Source of the DNA: Candidatus Jordarchaeales archaeon
GTDB lineage: Archaea > Asgardarchaeota > Jordiarchaeia > Jordiarchaeales > Freyrarchaeaceae
Length of the DNA stretch: 64,000 nucleotides
Assembly (NCBI GenBank): GCA_038889235.1
Contig: JAWAHN010000001.1
Span: 530,499-594,498 of the forward strand
Reading direction: 5' to 3'
Shown: one piece after another, positions 59,014 through 64,000 of the stretch
Position numbering within the stretch: the stretch's first letter is position 1
How the letters are laid out: the number at the start of each line of letters is the position of its first letter
The notes under the pieces: generated by a model
What the model was told of the DNA's origin: nothing
The model's input: only the letters and a program-made list of their open reading frames with translations
Database searches by the model: none
Position numbers and translations under genes: made by a program

Positions 59014-60648
59014 CTAGGAGACGTTGTTGATGGGAGACACTGCTTTAGGATAGAGGCTCAGTATTACCTCGGTTACGGCTTCTCCAATCTTCTTCCACTT
59101 CTTCTTCCCTGTTTCCGTCACGTAAATTCTTTTTAGTTGCATCCCTTTTCTGATGCAAACTTCCTCTACTTTCGCGTCCTCCTGGTCGCTTTCAACTATT
59201 ATGACTGCTTTGTAGTTATGTTTTTCGATAAAATCGCGGATCGAGGCTGCCATGTGTTCCCTCGAGTACGCGAAGTCGGAGACACCCAAGTGTTGTGAAA
59301 GAGGGTAAACGTCTTCTACCTCTTCTGGAATAATGCCGAAGAAGCTCGATTTAAGGACAAACTGCACCTTCCTCTTGATGTGCTCTGGAACGTTTAAGCT
59401 TTGGTCCAGAATCTTCTTCTCTTTCGATCTGTAAAACGGGCGAGACGATGGTTCCGGCAAAATGACAAGTATCTCTACATCCTCCGGTTTTGGTAGCGAG
59501 CTAAGCTTTTTTAGGTGAGAGTAGACCTCCGGTCTCCTAAGCGATTCAGGGCTTAAGAAGAGAATGGCTCTCTTTTTGACCGATGGAGTAAACTTTGTAA
59601 TGTAGTGAGAGTATTCGCAGAGTCTTCTCAGACCTTTTAGTAGGGCGGGGTGACTTTTGCTTCTCGCCTCCAAGAGCTCCCAAAGTCTCCCATCTACAAT
59701 CGCTTGCCTTATAGTTTGAACTTCACTAAGCGAAACGTAAAGGTTATGAGTGGCCAGCAGCTTTTCTCTTTCAAACTTAGGCTCTTTGAGCAGCTCTTGA
59801 GGCGTGTACTCTAGGCATATGGGACAACTGCAGGGAAAATACTTTAAATCGGAAAGGTTCAGCGTTCCGTAATGTGTCATATACCTTTCATCCCTCGCGT
59901 ACAACGCGTAGGCCGCTGAGTCGAACAAGTCTATGCCCATAGCTACTGCGAGCGAAAACATCATGGGGTGCCCTGCACCAAAGAGGTGAACGGGCTTGTC
60001 AAGTGGGAGGTTTTGTTTGGCAGCCATAACCACGTCCACTAGGACGTCGAAAGAGTAATTTTCCATCAATTGCACTACGCTTCCGACCGCATACAAGTTG
60101 AAGGGCATTTTTCCAATTTCAGCCGCGCAAGTCCTCACTAGGTCCGGGTAGGGACTTCCCTGAACGGGGCCCACCCAAAGTATATCATTTCTCTTTCTCT
60201 GGGAGAAGCTTTTTTCTGCATTGGAGAGGGTTTCCTTTACAGCTTCCTCAGCTTCCGCCCTGTTTTTCGCACCGCCGGATGGTACGTCGAGGATGACCGC
60301 TATGTCGCTTCCTATCTCTTCTTGAAATTTTATAATCTCCTCTTGGCTAATTTCCAGCTTACCATAGACCATAAGTTGATATGCTCCCGAGTCGGTCATT
60401 ACCACCCCATCGAAGTCTAGGGCGGCGTGTATCCCCTTCGATCTTGCCTCGTCCGGAAGGTGTTTAAGGGTTATCATAGCATTGGTTATTATGCAATCAC
60501 AGTTCATCTTCCGGATATAGGAGGGGGGCACTACTATCCGCGTAGGGTTAATGACAGGGAAGAGGGCAGGAGTAGTTATACGCCCGCTTTTAGTCTCAAG
60601 AAGGCCTATTCTCCCCATAAGGTCCCTTTCATGCACTTCGAAACTCAT
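59014..60648 (-). CDS. tgtA: Archaeosine tRNA-guanine transglycosylase
   Basis: A 544-residue enzyme that swaps guanine 15 of archaeal tRNAs for preQ0, the first step to archaeosine. The TIM-barrel part has MTDSGAYQLM (nucleophile/acid region), VGPVQGSPYPDL and FGAGHPMMF; the zinc site is CSCPICLEY with a following histidine. Residues from about 365 onward (KRAILFLSPESLRRPEVYSH) form the C-terminal region of the archaeal type; a short C2-type domain is present but a clear PUA domain is not recognised. It overlaps the UDP-glucose dehydrogenase gene by 20 bp. Confidence 0.95.
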   Translation of the reverse strand: MSFEVHERDLMGRIGLLETKSGRITTPALFPVINPTRIVVPPSYIRKMNCDCIITNAMITLKHLPDEARSKGIHAALDFDGVVMTDSGAYQLMVYGKLEISQEEIIKFQEEIGSDIAVILDVPSGGAKNRAEAEEAVKETLSNAEKSFSQRKRNDILWVGPVQGSPYPDLVRTCAAEIGKMPFNLYAVGSVVQLMENYSFDVLVDVVMAAKQNLPLDKPVHLFGAGHPMMFSLAVAMGIDLFDSAAYALYARDERYMTHYGTLNLSDLKYFPCSCPICLEYTPQELLKEPKFEREKLLATHNLYVSLSEVQTIRQAIVDGRLWELLEARSKSHPALLKGLRRLCEYSHYITKFTPSVKKRAILFLSPESLRRPEVYSHLKKLSSLPKPEDVEILVILPEPSSRPFYRSKEKKILDQSLNVPEHIKRKVQFVLKSSFFGIIPEEVEDVYPLSQHLGVSDFAYSREHMAASIRDFIEKHNYKAVIIVESDQEDAKVEEVCIRKGMQLKRIYVTETGKKKWKKIGEAVTEVILSLYPKAVSPINNVS

Positions 60649-61972
60649 CGAGTACCTTCCTCCATCCTATACCGCGATAAATGAATCCTGCGTTAGCCGC
60701 CTTAGCCGGGTCAATAATCCTTCTCCCATCTACCAGCACGGGGCGCCTCATCACTCTTCTAGCATCACTAAGAGGTAGTTCAGCATATTCCTTCCATTCC
60801 GTTACTATAATGCAACAATCCGCCCCCCTTAACGCGTTCAATGGTGTTTCAGCATAGTCAACGGCTTTCCCAAAGATTTCTTTTGCCTTTTCCATCGCTT
60901 TTGGATCATGAACCACTACCTCAGCCCCCCGCTCTAGTAAGGCGCGAACTATCTTTATTGACGGAGCCTCCCTCATATCGTCTGTTTCTGGCTTAAAAGC
61001 GAGACCGAGAACGGCGACTTTTTTCCCACGAAGATCGCCGAGAACGCTTTCAGCCAGCTCCACTACCCTCAAAGGCTGCTTGTTGTTGACATTTAAAGCC
61101 GCTTCCAAGAGCACTGGGTTATAGTTCTTGCTTCTAGCAGCCGAGATGAGAGCCCTTAAGTCTTTAGGTAGGCAAGATCCGCCGAAACCGCAGCCAGCTC
61201 TCAGGAACTCCGGGTTAATCCTGAAATCGAGACCTATAGCGTAAGCGACCTGTTTTACGTCGATGTCGAAGAGCTCACATATATTAGCTATCTCGTTTAT
61301 GAAGGATATTTTCATAGCTAGGAAGGCGTTATTGGCGTACTTTATCATTTCCGCCGTACGGAGATCAGTCTTCACGATGATACTCTTAATGCCGCTAAAA
61401 ACTGACTCGATGACCTTGCACGCTTTCTCATCCCGGTAGCCTATCACTATCCTATCGGGGTTCATAAAGTCACGTATGGCGTTTCCTTCACGAAGGAATT
61501 CAGGGTTCACACAAACACCGAAATCCTTCCCTTCAACCTTGCCTGACGTGGCTTCTATCGTGGGTATAACCAGCTCTTCGGTAGTTCCAGGTATAACTGT
61601 GCTCTTAACCGCGACCACGTGGTAGTCATCTCTTTCAGCTATACCAGCACCTATGTCTTTCGCAGCGCTCTCAACCCAACGTAGATCTATTTCCCCGTTG
61701 AGACTCGGGGTTCCAACAGTTATAAATGACACAAAAGACTCAGCAACGGCTTTAGCGGTGTTCGTCGTCGCCTTAATGTTACCCGCATTCTTGTGCTTAG
61801 TAAGCATCTCCTGCGCTCCAGGCTCGTAAATAGGCGCTACGCCTTGGTTTACCAGCTCAACTTTACCGGCATCTAAGTCGGCAAAAATTACCTTAAAGCC
61901 CAAGTCTGCGAGACAAAGACCAGTAACCAAACCAACATAACCGAGACCGATCACCGCTATACTCCTTTCCAA
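60629..61972 (-). CDS. UDP-glucose 6-dehydrogenase
   Basis: A roughly 447-residue NAD enzyme making UDP-glucuronate. The Rossmann motif is VIGLGYVGLVTGLCLADLG; VEG-region PEFLREGNA; the catalytic cysteine is in GCGFGGSCLPKDL near residue 258; the C-terminal domain ends in VTEWKEYAELPL and the DGRRIID loop. Start TTG 61972 gives the full first strand; GTG 61987 is an upstream alternative. Relatives include UDP-ManNAc dehydrogenase. It fits the sugar genes at 49-56 kb. Confidence 0.93.
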   Translation of the reverse strand: MERSIAVIGLGYVGLVTGLCLADLGFKVIFADLDAGKVELVNQGVAPIYEPGAQEMLTKHKNAGNIKATTNTAKAVAESFVSFITVGTPSLNGEIDLRWVESAAKDIGAGIAERDDYHVVAVKSTVIPGTTEELVIPTIEATSGKVEGKDFGVCVNPEFLREGNAIRDFMNPDRIVIGYRDEKACKVIESVFSGIKSIIVKTDLRTAEMIKYANNAFLAMKISFINEIANICELFDIDVKQVAYAIGLDFRINPEFLRAGCGFGGSCLPKDLRALISAARSKNYNPVLLEAALNVNNKQPLRVVELAESVLGDLRGKKVAVLGLAFKPETDDMREAPSIKIVRALLERGAEVVVHDPKAMEKAKEIFGKAVDYAETPLNALRGADCCIIVTEWKEYAELPLSDARRVMRRPVLVDGRRIIDPAKAANAGFIYRGIGWRKVLDEFRSA

Positions 61973-62270
61973 GCTGCAACACCACACACGACACTATTTG
62001 AATAAAAATGTTCGTTAGTTATGATTACAGGCACCAGTCTTCTCCCCAATTCTAACATGAGTCTTAAAATATTTAACGTGTATCGACAACCACTTCCACA
62101 AATAAAGAAACCTTACTTTGACTATCCTTCCATGATCAGTGCTTCAACAAGCCGGTTGTCTCGCAAGTTCAATTTTATAGATCTTCTTATCCATTCCAGG
62201 AAGTAAATGTAAGGTGAGGGAGCTGAAAGTATTAAGACGAAGAATTCTTCACGCATTTAACCCCTCAATT

Positions 62271-62663
62271 TTATTGAGGCCTTAGAGATTTTTTGAGACG
62301 TGCTGTCAAGCTCCTTAGGCACGAAATCTTTGACGGTTCACCATTAAACTTTTCCATTATCTTCTCCGCGTAGTCAAGGAATTCCTCGAGCTTTGCGTCC
62401 TTCCTAAGCATGAAGCATAATAGGTTGTAATCTTTCGCAGATACGACCACGTTTTTGTCATCAAAAATCATAGCTCGCGGGATTATGTTTCTGGAGGCAC
62501 CGACCATGAACATGGTGTATAATTCGACGAGTATGTTCCTTATCCCATCATCCCCGTCAACGTTTAACTCCCATTTCATGACTGGCCCATATACTTTGTC
62601 CATGTTGAGAAGTGCAATGGACTTGATACCAGCGTTTCTAAGCAGGTTCATGTACCTCCTCAC
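62271..62663 (-). CDS. Conserved-type small protein, unknown function
   Basis: A 130-residue alpha/beta protein without recognised motif: strand-like SIALLNMDKVYGPVMKWELN, helix, strand IPRAMIFDDKNVVVSAKDY, then helices ending in basic SLTARLKKSL. The layout is consistent with a roadblock/LC7-like or longin-like fold, but this is a guess. GTG 62663 with GAAGAGG upstream; ATG 62651 is also possible. Flanked by a T-rich gap towards the dehydrogenase. Confidence 0.6.
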   Translation of the reverse strand: MRRYMNLLRNAGIKSIALLNMDKVYGPVMKWELNVDGDDGIRNILVELYTMFMVGASRNIIPRAMIFDDKNVVVSAKDYNLLCFMLRKDAKLEEFLDYAEKIMEKFNGEPSKISCLRSLTARLKKSLRPQ

Positions 62664-62973
62664 CTCTTCGTTCCTAGGACTGCAGGGGGTGAGATATCAA
62701 GTTTTGTGTTTTTTCAATGTTACCAGAAGTTTTCCGAGAATATGTGTCAAATGAGGCAAGTCTTCAGAGAGTAATTTGAACGTTGGCTCCAAAGAAGTTA
62801 ACGAGGTCGACAGTGCTTTTAGAGCAACGTTTTGACTGGATTTAAAGAAAAACTTTAAAGGGATGTTCGTCTTACTGGTTTTTCTAAATTTTGAGAATTA
62901 GTTGGAGTGGGGTGCGTCAAATTTAGTAACAAACTGGTGTTGGTGCCTACTGTACTAGAAAATCTGAAGGTCG
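62664..62973. other. 310-bp promoter gap, no gene seen
   Basis: A TATA-like AAAACTTTAAAG lies at 62850-62861, about 115 nt before the permease start, and a second AT-rich tract (TTTCTAAATTTTG) lies at 62881. No coding frame with a ribosome site was found in this interval. Confidence 0.4.
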
Positions 62974-64000
62974 ATGTTCAGGATGGACAAGGAAGGCGGT
63001 ATTTTGCACATACCATACGAGAGGCGTCTTATAAGGCGTCTCAGTATCACAGAGGCTGTTACGATAGGTGTCGGAGCAAGTATAGGTGCAGGAGTGTTTA
63101 CATCCATAAACCTGGCGATGTGGGAGTCTGGTATAGGGAGTGTTTTAACTTTTCTTCTTTGCAGCATCTCAGCATTTCTTGTAGGTTATAGTTACATCAA
63201 GCTTTCTTCTATTTACCCTGAGAGTGGTGCGAGCTACTCGTATATCGCAAAGGCATTTAAACACCCCTTCATTGTTTTTGTGTCGGGCTGCACCTTGTGG
63301 TTTGCCTACGTAATTGCGTGTTCAACGTATACTGTTGGTTTTGCAAACTACTTTAGCTATGTATTAAACTGGGAGAATAAATGGGTAATCGACTTACTGC
63401 TTGAAGTTAACGGGCTGCGTTATGCCTCGCAATTGGTATGGAGCCTTGTAATGCCGTCGCACACTAAGAAGCTTTTGATGGTTATTCTGACCGCCGTTTT
63501 CACGTGTCTTAACATAATTGGGGTTTCAGAGACCGGCAAGATACAGACAGGAATGGTTATTGGGAAAGTGTTAATACTTCTCTTCTTCGTCGCCGTAGGT
63601 CTCATAGAAACCCTTTCAAGGCCAAAGGTAGCGTTTTTATCGTCTCAACCCGAGATTTTGCTTTCACAAATCTACACTTACTACATTCCATTGCTGTTTC
63701 CATTTAAGAATGCATTGTGGGGGGTGTTTTCTGCGGTTGCCGTGGTTTTCATCGCTTTTGAGGGATTCGACTTGATACCTACAGCCGGCGAGGAGCTCAA
63801 GGACCCGAGGGTGATAGGAAAGGCGATTTTGATTACAATAGCATCAATCTCCATAATTTATATACTTACACTTTTCACCCTAATGCTTCTAGTTCCATGG
63901 TACCAGACAGGGGTAAGCGAGGCACCTTTAGCTGAAGCGATGAGGGAAACGTGGTTGAACGGGTGGGGGGAAGCCGTATTAGTTGCTGGAGGAATACTTT
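62974..64000 (+). CDS. APC-family amino-acid permease, N-terminal part (runs off window)
   Basis: The frame from ATG 62974 (GAAGGTC ahead) stays open to the window end, giving 342 residues. It starts with RRLSITEAVTIGVGASIGAG, the APC helix-1 motif with the unwound GxG segment, continues with helices such as VGYSYIKLSSIYPESGASYS, NIIGVSETGKIQTGMV, and VVFIAFEGFDLIPTAGEELK, the helix-6 to -7 signature. Probable amino-acid/polyamine:proton symporter. The C-terminal helices are outside. An in-frame ATG at 62983 is also possible. Confidence 0.88.
   Translation, partial: MFRMDKEGGILHIPYERRLIRRLSITEAVTIGVGASIGAGVFTSINLAMWESGIGSVLTFLLCSISAFLVGYSYIKLSSIYPESGASYSYIAKAFKHPFIVFVSGCTLWFAYVIACSTYTVGFANYFSYVLNWENKWVIDLLLEVNGLRYASQLVWSLVMPSHTKKLLMVILTAVFTCLNIIGVSETGKIQTGMVIGKVLILLFFVAVGLIETLSRPKVAFLSSQPEILLSQIYTYYIPLLFPFKNALWGVFSAVAVVFIAFEGFDLIPTAGEELKDPRVIGKAILITIASISIIYILTLFTLMLLVPWYQTGVSEAPLAEAMRETWLNGWGEAVLVAGGIL

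Noticed and set aside
1-64000. tRNA or rRNA genes
   Set aside because: I looked for TTCGAAT/TTCAAAT T-loops paired with acceptor stems; none formed a cloverleaf. A covariance-model scan would be decisive.
1-64000. CRISPR array
   Set aside because: No regularly spaced direct repeats of 24-37 bp were seen.

Overview
The window is a near-fully coding 64 kb stretch of archaeal chromosome, probably from an anaerobic, likely thermophilic, sulfur-handling archaeon. Evidence for Archaea: archaeosine-type tRNA-guanine transglycosylase, the archaeal variant of the mevalonate pathway (two-subunit aconitase-X-type dehydratase plus UbiD-like decarboxylase), MoxR/DUF58 and THEP1 families, AT-rich TATA-like boxes about 25 nt before gene starts, and strong GGAGG-type Shine-Dalgarno (SD) sites in front of many TTG and GTG starts. 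The phylum cannot be fixed from the window; gene content fits a TACK-type lineage better than a euryarchaeon, but this is inference. I saw no rRNA, tRNA or CRISPR array.

Layout. 0-9.7 kb: a truncated winged-helix gene, thioredoxin reductase, an FdhD-like protein without its usual cysteines, an Fe-S assembly operon (NifS-type desulfurase, IscU scaffold, SufS-type desulfurase, small TBP-fold-like protein), a site-2 protease, LarA, and a DUF4430 plus ECF S-component pair. 9.9-15.8 kb: a redox and sulfur-carrier island (ferredoxin, ArsR regulator, three DsrE-like proteins, a CxC thioredoxin-fold protein, a lipoyl carrier, two tandem DGC proteins, a CxxC thioredoxin-like protein, a CdhE-type 4Fe-4S protein). 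I cannot match it to a named system and regard it as the best candidate for an undescribed pathway. 14.3-16.6 kb also holds decayed PIN and HEPN toxin-antitoxin genes. 16.6-21.8 kb: a group-4-type membrane [NiFe] hydrogenase (I, H, large subunit, C, B, with a divergent NuoA-like gene); its large-subunit gene is interrupted by a 59-nt structured insert beside the first nickel-binding CxxC.

22-24.5 kb: a second lipoyl carrier, a selenophosphate synthetase gene with TGA at the Sec/Cys position and a short hairpin-bearing frame disruption, and a MarC membrane protein. 24.7-33 kb: an almost complete mevalonate and prenyl cluster (HMG-CoA reductase, phosphomevalonate dehydratase, anhydromevalonate-phosphate decarboxylase, DUF35, thiolase, HMG-CoA synthase, divergent polyprenyl synthase). 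33-36.7 kb: MoaA, then an FAD-linked oxidase with a CCG iron-sulfur partner that carries an in-frame TAA. 37-47 kb: a five-gene transglutaminase/DUF4350/MoxR/DUF58/membrane-protein operon. 47-64 kb: RNA methyltransferase, two glycosyltransferases, a DUF362-oxidoreductase fusion, thioredoxin-like protein with winged-helix regulator, THEP1 NTPase, PD-(D/E)XK nuclease, DegT aminotransferase, GNAT acetyltransferase, SufC-SufB, TgtA, UDP-glucose dehydrogenase, an unknown protein and a truncated amino-acid permease.

A theme runs through the window: Fe-S, sulfur, selenium and Ni-Fe chemistry, with several of these genes damaged or unusually started. Three genes (small protein after sufS, hydrogenase large subunit, DUF58-linked membrane protein) have no ATG, GTG or TTG where the protein should begin, yet have an SD-like site followed by an in-frame ACG.
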